Origin: a virus
IMG/VR virus record: IMGVR_UViG_3300033153_001947
Location: 1 to 42,685 of that record
Strand: one strand, 5' to 3'
Length of the DNA: 42,685 bases
The notes beneath the pieces were generated by a model. That model had not been told where the DNA came from. It saw nothing but the letters and a program-made list of their open reading frames with translations, and searched no databases. The translations under genes were made by a program, and so were the position numbers. Shown here in pieces: positions 6,542-15,902 of the stretch (positions are counted from its first letter, which is position 1; every line of letters begins with the position of its first letter).

Positions 6542-8277
6542 TAGTTGACAGTGTAGTCATTATTGTAACTGTAGTCATCAAACTCAGAGAAGAGTCTAGC
6601 ATTTACTTCTGCTATCTTCTCTAGTTCCTCTTCTTCCCAACGGTCAACACCAAACTCTTCGTTGTCACTCATTGATTCTAGTAGATATATAACACCATTG
6701 GCTAATGCATCCAATCTATCATCATGCTGTAGACAATCACGTTCTTTAGTTAAGTGAGACATCTGATATGTAAAGGAGTTTTTAGTAAGAGATTGTTTAT
6801 CTTTTTCTAAAGTATCCTTGTCTATTACTAACCTATGTTGGTTCAGTAATGGTTCTAGTGTCTCAGCTATTCTTATTTCTTTTTGTCCAGTAACTCTTAT
6901 CTCATCTATACCAGTACTAGGACTTATTCTTTTTAAGTGAGGTTCTAACATCTTAGTGAACATACCTCCACCCCAGTTCTCTTCTATTACAGCAGTAGTT
7001 ATACCATGCAATGCACATAGACTAGAGATATTCTCCATAACATCATCATCATAACCACCCTGTAGTCCAGTTATCTTCTTGACAAATAGTCTAGTGTTAA
7101 GAGAATAGATTATAGCTATCCCTAGTTCATCTTTACCCTTACCACTAGGGTCAATACTCATTATCTTTGTTTCGTACTCTGAGCGTTCATCTGAGCTATA
7201 TAAAGGGCTATATAATCTATCTGCTTTAAATCCATTATGCTTTATACTGTATAGCATATTGTCTGGCATTGATGAGTATCCAATCTTTAGTGGAGCATCT
7301 TCGTCTGATACATCAGTTACTATAAAGTCACTTAGTTTCAATGGATGACGAAGTTGGTCTGACTCAGAAACATCAAGTTGATATTGTAGTTTAAAATTTG
7401 ATTTACCAATCTTGATTTCTTTTGTTTTTAGAAAGCCTAAATCCAGTCTTTCGTCTACAGCACTTCCAATGAGGTTGTCATTTTTTGCTATCCTATCTGT
7501 AATAAAAGGAGCTAAAAATCCACTATACACACTCTCGTCAGATGGATATATTGAGGGAACTATGAATCCTTGAGTTCCTTTATCCAGTAGGTCTATATAT
7601 ATAGAGTTTATCGAGTGTGGAGTCGACAAGAATATAGCATGGTCATGACCAGACATTAGTAAGTTAAATGCTTCATTCATAGAGTGAACAACTCTTTCTG
7701 TCAAACTTAAACTCTGAACAGTCAAATGGCTCTCAATGTCATCAAAGATTATTTTAGTTGCTCTCATACCAGTAATCTGACCACCAACACCAGTGGCATA
7801 AACACTAGGGCTGTCAGAGGCAGTTGCTCCAGCTACATCAAATGCTTGTGTTGATGTACGTTCTCTATTGTTTCTCGGGGTCATAGGTCTTGTTACTGGC
7901 AATAGTCCTATAAGCTTTTTAACAAAAGTAGTGTAGTTAGAGGCTCTTTGTGAACCAGCAGATACTATAAGGATATGTTCGTCTGGATTGTTAAGCAAGT
8001 ACCAAACAACCAAGCATTGGGATAAAATCGATTTACCCTGACCGCGTCCAGCTTGTATTAGCTTATGTGGATGCTCCATCTCCTTATCTTCCATGAATCC
8101 AACAATCTCAAGTTGGACAGTTGACAAGGCTGGTAGACCTAAGAAAGCAAAAGTGTAGTGAGCAAAACAAGGAAAGCTATCCATCAACTCTTCGTCTGGA
8201 AAATACTTGTCATCCTCTACTACTCTTCCCCATCCATTAGAGGTTAGCCTATCTCTAAAATAATCTAAATCGTACAT
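6538..8277 (-). CDS. terL: Terminase large subunit
   Basis: TerL packages phage DNA: an ATPase motor drives DNA into the procapsid and a nuclease cuts it. The 579-residue protein has Walker A AGRGQGKS (about 76-83), Walker B IIFDD (about 176-180) and a coupling motif LSTPHS. The C-terminal RNase H-like nuclease shows MSIDPSGKGKDELG, VIEENWGGG and HDDRLDALANGV, each carrying an expected acidic residue. Length and motifs resemble T7 gp19-type terminases. The ATG at 8277 was chosen over the TTG at 8283 because AAAGG lies 6 bases before it. It is the last gene of the late block. Confidence 0.95.
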   Translation of the reverse strand: MYDLDYFRDRLTSNGWGRVVEDDKYFPDEELMDSFPCFAHYTFAFLGLPALSTVQLEIVGFMEDKEMEHPHKLIQAGRGQGKSILSQCLVVWYLLNNPDEHILIVSAGSQRASNYTTFVKKLIGLLPVTRPMTPRNNRERTSTQAFDVAGATASDSPSVYATGVGGQITGMRATKIIFDDIESHLTVQSLSLTERVVHSMNEAFNLLMSGHDHAIFLSTPHSINSIYIDLLDKGTQGFIVPSIYPSDESVYSGFLAPFITDRIAKNDNLIGSAVDERLDLGFLKTKEIKIGKSNFKLQYQLDVSESDQLRHPLKLSDFIVTDVSDEDAPLKIGYSSMPDNMLYSIKHNGFKADRLYSPLYSSDERSEYETKIMSIDPSGKGKDELGIAIIYSLNTRLFVKKITGLQGGYDDDVMENISSLCALHGITTAVIEENWGGGMFTKMLEPHLKRISPSTGIDEIRVTGQKEIRIAETLEPLLNQHRLVIDKDTLEKDKQSLTKNSFTYQMSHLTKERDCLQHDDRLDALANGVIYLLESMSDNEEFGVDRWEEEELEKIAEVNARLFSEFDDYSYNNDYTVNY

Positions 8278-8301
8278 GCACAACCTTTCAAATCATGGTC
8301 G

Positions 8302-8532
8302 CTAGGTATTTCTCCTAGCCTCTGCTTCTTTTACTTTAGTTTTTATCTCATCCTCTAGTGAAGACTTCTCTTTCTCTTGAACCTTATTATTCTTAGCAAG
8401 GTAATTACTTACAGAGGCTAAGTCTGATAGTAATTCATAGTTTTTGTTTTCCATTATGTCTAGCATAGCATCTATCAACTTAGTGTCTAATATTTCTAGC
8501 TTCTGTGTTTTATTCAAAAAGACTGTCTCCAT
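8302..8532 (-). CDS. Putative small terminase subunit (DNA maturase A-like)
   Basis: The protein is 76 residues and fully helical: an initial helix (QKLEILDTKLIDAMLDIM), an ELLSDLASVSNYLAKNN segment and a charged C-terminal helix. The position directly before terL and the small size match T7 gp18-type maturase A, whose similar segment reads as a helix followed by a Leu-Asn-Lys-Leu turn. The assignment rests on synteny and general likeness, with no diagnostic motif. Its start overlaps the end of the internal virion gene by 23 bases and lacks a clear ribosome site. Confidence 0.6.
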   Translation of the reverse strand: METVFLNKTQKLEILDTKLIDAMLDIMENKNYELLSDLASVSNYLAKNNKVQEKEKSSLEDEIKTKVKEAEARRNT

Positions 8533-11500
8533 ATTTTACTGGGTCTATTAAGTTGGTAGCTAGCTCTGCTACTTGTAGAGCAGCTGGGTCACTCATTGAC
8601 AAGATTGAACTAAGCCCAACAAAAGGTAATGTGTTCATCATAGCATACATTGCTATCTGTTCGTCTGATACATCCTTATTTAGTAATCCATATTTTAGTT
8701 GCATACCCATGTATGCTCCTCCAAATGCAAACAGATTATCAAATAAAGCAGTCCTATCTAGTTGTCTCATGCCATTCTGGAAGTGAACATTATGCATCAT
8801 CATTGGATACCCAATCAATGTGTTCAGTAGCTTACCAACACTGGTGGTCATTCCCCATAAGGGATTTGAACCAATCGTATGCTCTAGTACTTGCTCTTGA
8901 CCCATTCTTTTTAATATCAATGCGTAATCATCTTTTTTGGTTATGCTCCACTTACTTACATCCACCTTCTGTAATATACCATCTTTAAATATAAAGTCAT
9001 TCTTAAACATCTCCATACTTTTTTTTGTGATATTGTATATCTCTGCTCTTCCTTCAGAGATTCCTTTTCCAGTAGATATAAACTCTGCTAGTCGCTCTTC
9101 GTTTCTAAGTAGATTTGCAGACTGCATCCAATCTGTGAACTTAGTTAAACCATTACCTATCATTGATACAGCAGCTAGCGTATGTGTTGCTTGTCTAATC
9201 TTATGTCCACTCTCGTCTACTCCAGCTATATCGTCTGTAGTTTTACCCATGAAGTCAGTTAAGTCAACTCTATCGTAGGATGTAGCACTACCAGTCATAT
9301 CTATTAGTTGAGCCAATCTATCTGTATCAATGTCACCTCTCATAGATGTTGTTCTTATGAAGTTCTTAATAGATTTAGTGAATCCACCATTGGTTATTGT
9401 TTTTAGTATCTCATATGGTACAGAGAACATAACTAGTGGTAGCTTCTCAGATATAGTAAGGTCTTTTAAAGCACTTATTATTTCATCAACACTAGAGTCT
9501 GAAGTTCTTGGTTTTCTACCTAGTATTAAGTCTACCATATTTCCAGCTCTATCTTGTAATTCACTAGGCAATGTTGAAATCATTCTCTCGATAGAAGCAA
9601 CAGTCTTGTAGTCAGCCTTAGCTAAAACAGATAGCCCATTCACTTCTGATGCTACACTGTCTAGTAGCTTTTTAGAGTTATTCTCAAATAGCATAGATTT
9701 CGTAATCGTTACTTTCTTGCCATTTATCACCATCTCAAAGTCTGGTATAGCATCTACATTAATTGGCACTCTCTTCTTAGCCCTACCACTAGAATCCTTA
9801 GCTGTCTCCATTGCCTTATGGAAATCACCTACATCAACATCATCTTTTAATAAGTCCTCTACTAGCTCAAAGATGTTTCCTTGTTCTTTTTGTCCAACTG
9901 GATGTTTTATTTTCCATCCTTTAACCAAAGACTCTGCAATTTGCTGTGCCTTTGTAATGTCTCCATCAAGAGAATCAGCTATGCCTTTTGTTAGAGCATC
10001 AACAAAGTTCTTCTCTCCAGACTTAGTTGTTTGAGTAAGCAAGTCATGTATCGCACTTCCATTCCATAGTCTAGGAGTCTTGCCCGGTTCATACTCTATT
10101 TTGTCAAACCCGTATACTCCATACTCTTTCGCTCTAGCATACATCTCTTTGTATATACCATCTTGTACTTCTGTCATCTTAGATATTGCTTCTGAGCTTG
10201 TGTTTCTTTGTCTCATATTGTCAGATAGCAGTTGTCTAAATCGCTCTATGTTTAACTGTTCTCTTTCAATACTGTTCCCTATGTTCGCTTGACTTTCTTC
10301 ACTTAGCCATTTTTGATACCAGACCTTCTCTCCAACTGAATAGTCTTTCATAGCTTTATTATTCCAAGATTGTCTCAGCAATTCAAGACCTTCTCCACCA
10401 CCATGTGAAAAGAACAGCTGTCTAGCAAATTTTTCTATCTTGCCTCCAACTAAAAATGGAGCCATAGCAGAAGTCAGTCTTGTATCTGCTAAGTTTGCTA
10501 TCCATGATGATGTCTGTCTTATAATTGAAGCTTCTTTAGAAGTCTGAACATTAGCTTTATTAAAACTATTCTTCATACCCTCTTGTATTCTTGACATAGA
10601 GTTTTTAATCCCAAGATTCTTGATGTCATCAAACATCCCTCCTCTGTTTAGCAGTATGATAGTTGCTATAGCAAACCCAGCAATCATAAGTTCAGCTAGT
10701 GGGTTCTCTTCGTCACCACCTGATGCTGAAGCAGTTATTGTGCCTAGTGCTATCCCAGAAATCATAACCTTCTGAGCGAATGATAGGCTCTTACCTTTCT
10801 TGCTTTTCTTTATGTCTGCTTCTGTTAATTTCTTTCCAGTGTATACTTTGTTACCAAGTTTAGCACCAAGTAAATCATGTACCTCTTTGGCTAATTCAGG
10901 TTCTCTTCTGTACAGTTCATCTATAACTGCCTTCATCCCATCACTTGCCTCTAGTTCTTCTTTCGCTGTATTCTTTATTACTGTTCTCAACTCATCAATC
11001 TCAGTCACAACATCTTCCATCATCTCATCAACAAGTCTTATGATTTTAGATTGTTCTGGAGTAGGTTCCTCTGGCTTAGCACTTGGAGATTCAATATCCT
11101 TAGCCTTCTTATTAAGCTCTTTGATTTCTTTATTAAGCTCTTTAATCTTGTTTTGTCTAAACTTAACTTTCCTAGCAGATGGAGTAGCTTCTTTTATTAG
11201 CTTATCTAGCTCTTTAGTGTATCTCTTTAGCTTTTGTATTGCTGTATCTTTTAAAGCCTTTGTACGCTCTAATAGAGTGGTTGTATGAGCTTTGGATATC
11301 TCGTCTTGTTTCTTGAAGAACTCTCTTCTGTTAATGTTATATGGTTCATACTTTTTATCTTTAAACTTCTCAGCTAATTCTTTGTTCCTAGCATGTATGT
11401 CTTTTGCTATTGTCTCTTCTCTTATTCTCTGTTGCTCTAATTCTTCAAACTTCTGTTGCTCAACAGCTCTACGTTCACCATCTAACTCAAATAACTTTTG

Positions 11501-12826
11501 TCTTGCTTGTGCAGCTCTTGTTCTCAAGTCTTGCAGTCTATCTGCTTCAGCCTTTGCTCTTCCTACATCTAGTGGAAAGTCTCTCTCTAATTTTGCTATC
11601 TTAGCTTCTATCTCTGCTTCCTTCTTTGACAACTCAGTAGCTTCTCTTTGCTTCTTTTTAAACTCAGCATTAAACTCAGATGGCTTATCAATTCTGTATC
11701 CAGCTTCTTCTGCATCTTTGATAGCAAGTTCTTTTATTCGCTCTTCACTAAGTCCCATATCTCTTCTGATTCTCTCAGCTATCTTAGATACTCTTTCAAA
11801 CTCAGCATTAAACTCTGGTGTTCCTTTTGTTGCTTTAGCTTCTTCTATTCTAGCAAACTCAACACTCACTTCATTTTCTTTTCGTCTACGTTTACCTTCT
11901 TCTATCTGAAACATAATTCGCTCTTGTGGAGTCATTGGAACTTCAGTTATATCAACCTTTATAGCATCGTCATCAGGAACAAATCCTCTTTCTTCAACAC
12001 TCTTGCTAAACACCTTTGTCACTCCCACACCAACAGTTGTTCCAAGCATAATATCAAAAACCATATCTGCATTAGAGTAGTTGTCTTGAAGATTTGCTCT
12101 AGCCACAGCAAGACCAGCTTCAGCTGCTCCTTCACCAGCAACAAGAGACATTACCTTTTGAGACTTAACAAACTTACCAACCAAGTAACCAGCTGGTACA
12201 TCTAAGTCACCAACCATTCCAGTAACACTAGCAAATATCTTGTTTTTTGTTCCAAGAGTATTAGCTATAGTCTCATTTTCTTTCTTTACATTCTTCAACT
12301 TGGTCAGTATCCAGTTGAACTCCTCTTTACTCTTTGCTTTCCTAAGCTCAGGATAATCACTCATTGGTAGTTCTTCGTTCATTATTGTATTTGTAGTATA
12401 TCCATCTGTAAGTTTGTACGACTTATCTTCTTTGAAATCAGTATAATATTTAGTTGCTGCCCATGTAGTTATATCTGCACCTAAGTGGTCTTTACCAGCT
12501 TGTGCCCAGAATGAATCCCATTGCTGAGAAAAGGTAGCATTTTCTATAGACCTTTCTTGCTCTTCTCTTTTCTTAGTAAGTGCTTCTGGAGATATTATTT
12601 GCTGTGTTGGAGCAAGACCTTTTGTGCTTGGCTGTGCTAAGAACTCATTTGAATAATCACCTAGAAATATTTCTTCATCTTTACGTTCACCAACAACACC
12701 CATATCTATACCGAATGATGATGTTTCCATATCTGGTATTGATGGTCTGTCAAAGCTAAAATCAGCTGGTAAACTATCAGACAAGTCTACGCTTGGTATG
12801 GTTGGTCTTTTAATAATATCTGCCAT
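8510..12826 (-). CDS. Large internal virion protein (T7 gp16-like position)
   Basis: At 1438 residues this is the largest gene. In T7-like phages the largest internal core protein is ejected into the cell and helps DNA cross the envelope. Residues about 330-640 are highly charged and form long coiled coils (EAEIEAKIAKLERDF and similar). Hydrophobic segments near 675-720 (VMISGIALGTITASASG, LAELMIAGFAIATIILL) could cross a membrane. The C-terminal half is mixed helical. I do not see an obvious transglycosylase motif at the N-terminus, unlike T7 gp16. A strong AAAGGAACATT ribosome site precedes the ATG. The order after gp14-like and gp15-like genes supports the call. Confidence 0.8.
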   Translation of the reverse strand: MADIIKRPTIPSVDLSDSLPADFSFDRPSIPDMETSSFGIDMGVVGERKDEEIFLGDYSNEFLAQPSTKGLAPTQQIISPEALTKKREEQERSIENATFSQQWDSFWAQAGKDHLGADITTWAATKYYTDFKEDKSYKLTDGYTTNTIMNEELPMSDYPELRKAKSKEEFNWILTKLKNVKKENETIANTLGTKNKIFASVTGMVGDLDVPAGYLVGKFVKSQKVMSLVAGEGAAEAGLAVARANLQDNYSNADMVFDIMLGTTVGVGVTKVFSKSVEERGFVPDDDAIKVDITEVPMTPQERIMFQIEEGKRRRKENEVSVEFARIEEAKATKGTPEFNAEFERVSKIAERIRRDMGLSEERIKELAIKDAEEAGYRIDKPSEFNAEFKKKQREATELSKKEAEIEAKIAKLERDFPLDVGRAKAEADRLQDLRTRAAQARQKLFELDGERRAVEQQKFEELEQQRIREETIAKDIHARNKELAEKFKDKKYEPYNINRREFFKKQDEISKAHTTTLLERTKALKDTAIQKLKRYTKELDKLIKEATPSARKVKFRQNKIKELNKEIKELNKKAKDIESPSAKPEEPTPEQSKIIRLVDEMMEDVVTEIDELRTVIKNTAKEELEASDGMKAVIDELYRREPELAKEVHDLLGAKLGNKVYTGKKLTEADIKKSKKGKSLSFAQKVMISGIALGTITASASGGDEENPLAELMIAGFAIATIILLNRGGMFDDIKNLGIKNSMSRIQEGMKNSFNKANVQTSKEASIIRQTSSWIANLADTRLTSAMAPFLVGGKIEKFARQLFFSHGGGEGLELLRQSWNNKAMKDYSVGEKVWYQKWLSEESQANIGNSIEREQLNIERFRQLLSDNMRQRNTSSEAISKMTEVQDGIYKEMYARAKEYGVYGFDKIEYEPGKTPRLWNGSAIHDLLTQTTKSGEKNFVDALTKGIADSLDGDITKAQQIAESLVKGWKIKHPVGQKEQGNIFELVEDLLKDDVDVGDFHKAMETAKDSSGRAKKRVPINVDAIPDFEMVINGKKVTITKSMLFENNSKKLLDSVASEVNGLSVLAKADYKTVASIERMISTLPSELQDRAGNMVDLILGRKPRTSDSSVDEIISALKDLTISEKLPLVMFSVPYEILKTITNGGFTKSIKNFIRTTSMRGDIDTDRLAQLIDMTGSATSYDRVDLTDFMGKTTDDIAGVDESGHKIRQATHTLAAVSMIGNGLTKFTDWMQSANLLRNEERLAEFISTGKGISEGRAEIYNITKKSMEMFKNDFIFKDGILQKVDVSKWSITKKDDYALILKRMGQEQVLEHTIGSNPLWGMTTSVGKLLNTLIGYPMMMHNVHFQNGMRQLDRTALFDNLFAFGGAYMGMQLKYGLLNKDVSDEQIAMYAMMNTLPFVGLSSILSMSDPAALQVAELATNLIDPVKYGDSLFE

Positions 12827-12835
12827 AATGTTCCT

Positions 12836-15211
12836 TTAATCTCCTAAGAATAATCCACTCTTCTTCATTTCCAAAGCTGGGTTCTTGTATTTGCCTCTAG
12901 TTACATCTACGCCTTTGTTTAATACGCTTACAGTACTTGGATATAACACTGACATCTCAGCACCTTCTTTAGTTCTTATTATTGAAACATAATCATTAAT
13001 AGGAACTCCAGTAATAGGGTCTACTTCTTTTGAATAGTATGATTTTACATCTATGCTTCCAGAATCATAAGTTGTAGTGTGCAACTCATTGTAGTTGCTT
13101 ACAGCCTTTGCTATTGCTCTATCATAAGCAGTTACATCAATGTTGTCTGGAACTAATACTACTATATCTTTCCTTGAAGTCAATGCTGGATAATATTGAC
13201 CAACATGTATAGTTTGCTGGTCTTTCGTAAACTCCAGTAAAGCAGACTTCCCTTTAATAGTAACACCAGCATCAGTAGCTTTTTGATGCATAGAGTTACC
13301 CATGTTTGTAGCTGCATCAGTATCAAGTATAGTTAGCCATGCATCTGCTCCACTTGTCTTTAAGTCAATGCCCTCAGATATTACTCCAACTGATTGTCTA
13401 TGCATTGCTGGAGAATAGATGTCATTTCGTATCTTGTTAATTCTAGCATTAAATGAATTTAAAATAGCTTCTTCCTTCTCTTTCCCCTCTTTCTTAGCAC
13501 CACCTTCTATTACTGGTTCTGAGTTTAAGATATCTATTAACTCACCTTCAAATGATGTAACCCATCCTAGCTTCTTGTCTCCATTTTCTCTTCTTATCTT
13601 ATTGTAGTATAAGGCTCTTTTAGCTTCTGAGACACTTCCATACTCCATACTAGTAGAGTTGTATAGCTTATCCCATTGCTTGAACACATCAGGCTTGTCT
13701 ATAAGTATTGTCTGAAGTTTCGTTAGTTGCTTTATGCCAGACTCAAGTTTTGCTATTCCTACATTTGAACCATTTGCCTCTTCGTCTATATTGATATTAC
13801 CTACCTCAACATCAATCTTATCTGAGTATGTCTTTACAATCTGAGTCATCACTTTTGTTTCAAGTACAGTGCTTCCTTCTTTGGTTGGGACAACACTTGC
13901 TGTTTGAGTAGCAGACTTAATCGCCTTCATTGACCCAGATATCATAGAATCTGCTAATAGCTTAGTACCACTTCTTAGTGCTACTGTTTTATTGTTTACT
14001 TCTTTAAGCTTCTTTAGTATAGTATCTTTGTTTGTATCAGCAACATTTGGGTGTTCTGAGAATACGATACCCATTGCCTGTAATCCCTTTAGTTCTGTAT
14101 CACCAACAGCTATACCATTATTTAACTTCTTTACAATATCATCATATTTGTCATTGAACCTATAAATAGACTGAGCTACTGACTTTTTAGAGTTAGCAGA
14201 AAAGAACATATCCATAAGCTTTTGTCTTTGCTGTGCACCTACATCTGGATACTTTGAGTCTATCTCGTTCTCATATTTAGTTGGGTCTACCATATGTGTA
14301 TATAGGTTTCCTTCTCTATCTATGTACTCGTCATTAGTTATTAGTTTTGTAGACATATATTGAGTTGATTCAGTGTTATATAAAGACTCTGATGTCTTCA
14401 TTCTCTCATTGACTTTTGATACAACAGCATTGAAAGCAGCATCACTCATATCTTCACTGCCTTTTGAGAATTCTCCATCCTTGTATACAACATGACCGTT
14501 AGTGAAGAAATCAACTGTTTGTTCCTTGTCTGTGAAATCCCAACTCTCAACCTCATGCTCATTCATGTCTGTTATAATACTACTAGCTAGTGCAGCATAT
14601 ACGTTTTCATTTGCATTAGCAACTTTAAGATTTTCCCAATCTGAGATTATCTCATCAATTCTACCTTGCAACATGTATGAACCATTGGCTTTTATCTCTT
14701 TAGTATTATCCAATACCTTTTCTTCTTTAAATGCAGTCCAATACTTACTTCTAGTAGCCTTGTTTTGAGTCTGCATATTTTCTGTAGCTGGTCTAAGAAA
14801 CTTCTCTTTATACATAATGTTAGTTTTATCATTTGGGTCTATATTAGTAGCAACCAAATCAGTTAGGTATTGTCTCTTCCATTCTATGGTGTCATCTAGT
14901 TGTGATGATGTTAATGGATGACCCTGTTTCAACTCTACTTCACTCATAGTTTTATCTATGTTTTTAGCTCCTTGAACACTCAATGCATACAAATCATTGC
15001 TTCTAATGTTATCGGCAGCCTGAGAGCCTTGTAGCATAGCTGTAGCTATTTGTTTAGCACCAGTATCTAATCCCTTTAATGCTTGTAAGTCAGAACTGAA
15101 TTGTTTAGTCTCAGAAACCATAGCTGGAGTAGTAGCTAACCCACTAGCACCAACAGAAGCTTGAGCTGAAGTAGTCCTCTTTGCTTGACTTAACGTATCT
15201 AATGTAGCCAT
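12836..15211 (-). CDS. Internal virion protein (T7 gp15-like)
   Basis: The 791-residue helical protein lies between the gp14-like and gp16-like genes, and its length is close to T7 gp15 (about 750). The N-terminus is Ala/Ser/Thr-rich, followed by long helices (LKGLDTGAKQIATAMLQG, then ELKQGHPLTSSQLDD) and a mixed C-terminal region. No enzymatic motif is seen. It probably forms part of the ejected core/tunnel. AAAGGATAAACAT precedes the ATG, and the stop is 9 bases before the next start. Confidence 0.8.
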   Translation of the reverse strand: MATLDTLSQAKRTTSAQASVGASGLATTPAMVSETKQFSSDLQALKGLDTGAKQIATAMLQGSQAADNIRSNDLYALSVQGAKNIDKTMSEVELKQGHPLTSSQLDDTIEWKRQYLTDLVATNIDPNDKTNIMYKEKFLRPATENMQTQNKATRSKYWTAFKEEKVLDNTKEIKANGSYMLQGRIDEIISDWENLKVANANENVYAALASSIITDMNEHEVESWDFTDKEQTVDFFTNGHVVYKDGEFSKGSEDMSDAAFNAVVSKVNERMKTSESLYNTESTQYMSTKLITNDEYIDREGNLYTHMVDPTKYENEIDSKYPDVGAQQRQKLMDMFFSANSKKSVAQSIYRFNDKYDDIVKKLNNGIAVGDTELKGLQAMGIVFSEHPNVADTNKDTILKKLKEVNNKTVALRSGTKLLADSMISGSMKAIKSATQTASVVPTKEGSTVLETKVMTQIVKTYSDKIDVEVGNINIDEEANGSNVGIAKLESGIKQLTKLQTILIDKPDVFKQWDKLYNSTSMEYGSVSEAKRALYYNKIRRENGDKKLGWVTSFEGELIDILNSEPVIEGGAKKEGKEKEEAILNSFNARINKIRNDIYSPAMHRQSVGVISEGIDLKTSGADAWLTILDTDAATNMGNSMHQKATDAGVTIKGKSALLEFTKDQQTIHVGQYYPALTSRKDIVVLVPDNIDVTAYDRAIAKAVSNYNELHTTTYDSGSIDVKSYYSKEVDPITGVPINDYVSIIRTKEGAEMSVLYPSTVSVLNKGVDVTRGKYKNPALEMKKSGLFLGD

Positions 15212-15222
15212 ATGTTTATCCT

Positions 15223-15888
15223 TTATAAATCTCTATAACTTGGTTCAAAGCCATACGGTGCTTCAAAGTCTTGGTCAACATCCTCAACAGAAGTATCAAA
15301 TATACTAGCCTTAACACTATTTGGCATTGTAGCAAGTAATCCACCTAGTGCACTTGTAGCACCAGATAATCCAGACATCAATGCATTAGCTTGTACATTT
15401 GTACCACCACTAGCTAATGACTCAAACTGACTTACTGCATTAGCCTTAGCTGCTTCAGATTTTCTGCTTATACCAATTAACGCAACATTACGTTCTTTGT
15501 TAATTACAGCAACATCTAATATCTGTGTCATAAAAGCTTCATTAACAGCTTGGTCAGTAGTACCACCATATGTTCCAGTCTCAGCAGCAGCGGCTCTCAT
15601 TCTAGCATGGTCTTTCATGCCTTGTATAGACCTCTCACTAATCTTGTCAGCAAACATACTATCAAGTAGTTTGTAGTCTTCAGCAAGCTTAGAAGCATTA
15701 ACTTCATAAGAAGTAAGAACATTGCCCATACTAGCTATCTTAGAAGCTGTTTGAGCCTCTAATTGAGCTTCATATGCAGAACTAGTCATTAGTGCACCAG
15801 CTATAGAGCTTATAGCCGATATGCCAGCAGTAGCAATAGCATAATTCTTCTCTGCCTCAGTTGCTTTAGTTGGTTGTTCAGTAGCCAT
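15223..15888 (-). CDS. Internal virion protein (T7 gp14-like)
   Basis: The 221-residue protein begins with an Ala/Gly/Ser-rich hydrophobic segment (YAIATAGISAISSIAGALM) and continues with long amphipathic helices and a polar tail. Both features are typical of gp14-type core proteins, which insert in the outer membrane during ejection. Size (T7 gp14 is 196 residues) and order agree. The second ATG (15888) was chosen because it keeps the 6-base spacer from AAAGGA that neighbouring late genes use. Confidence 0.8.
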   Translation of the reverse strand: MATEQPTKATEAEKNYAIATAGISAISSIAGALMTSSAYEAQLEAQTASKIASMGNVLTSYEVNASKLAEDYKLLDSMFADKISERSIQGMKDHARMRAAAAETGTYGGTTDQAVNEAFMTQILDVAVINKERNVALIGISRKSEAAKANAVSQFESLASGGTNVQANALMSGLSGATSALGGLLATMPNSVKASIFDTSVEDVDQDFEAPYGFEPSYRDL

Positions 15889-15902
15889 CATTTATCCTTT
15901 AT

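Noticed and set aside
8505-11909. Several plus-strand open frames opposite the large internal virion gene (for example 11292-11909).
   Set aside because: They lie antisense to a well-supported gene, are full of Ser/Leu runs typical of reversed codons, and have no ribosome sites.
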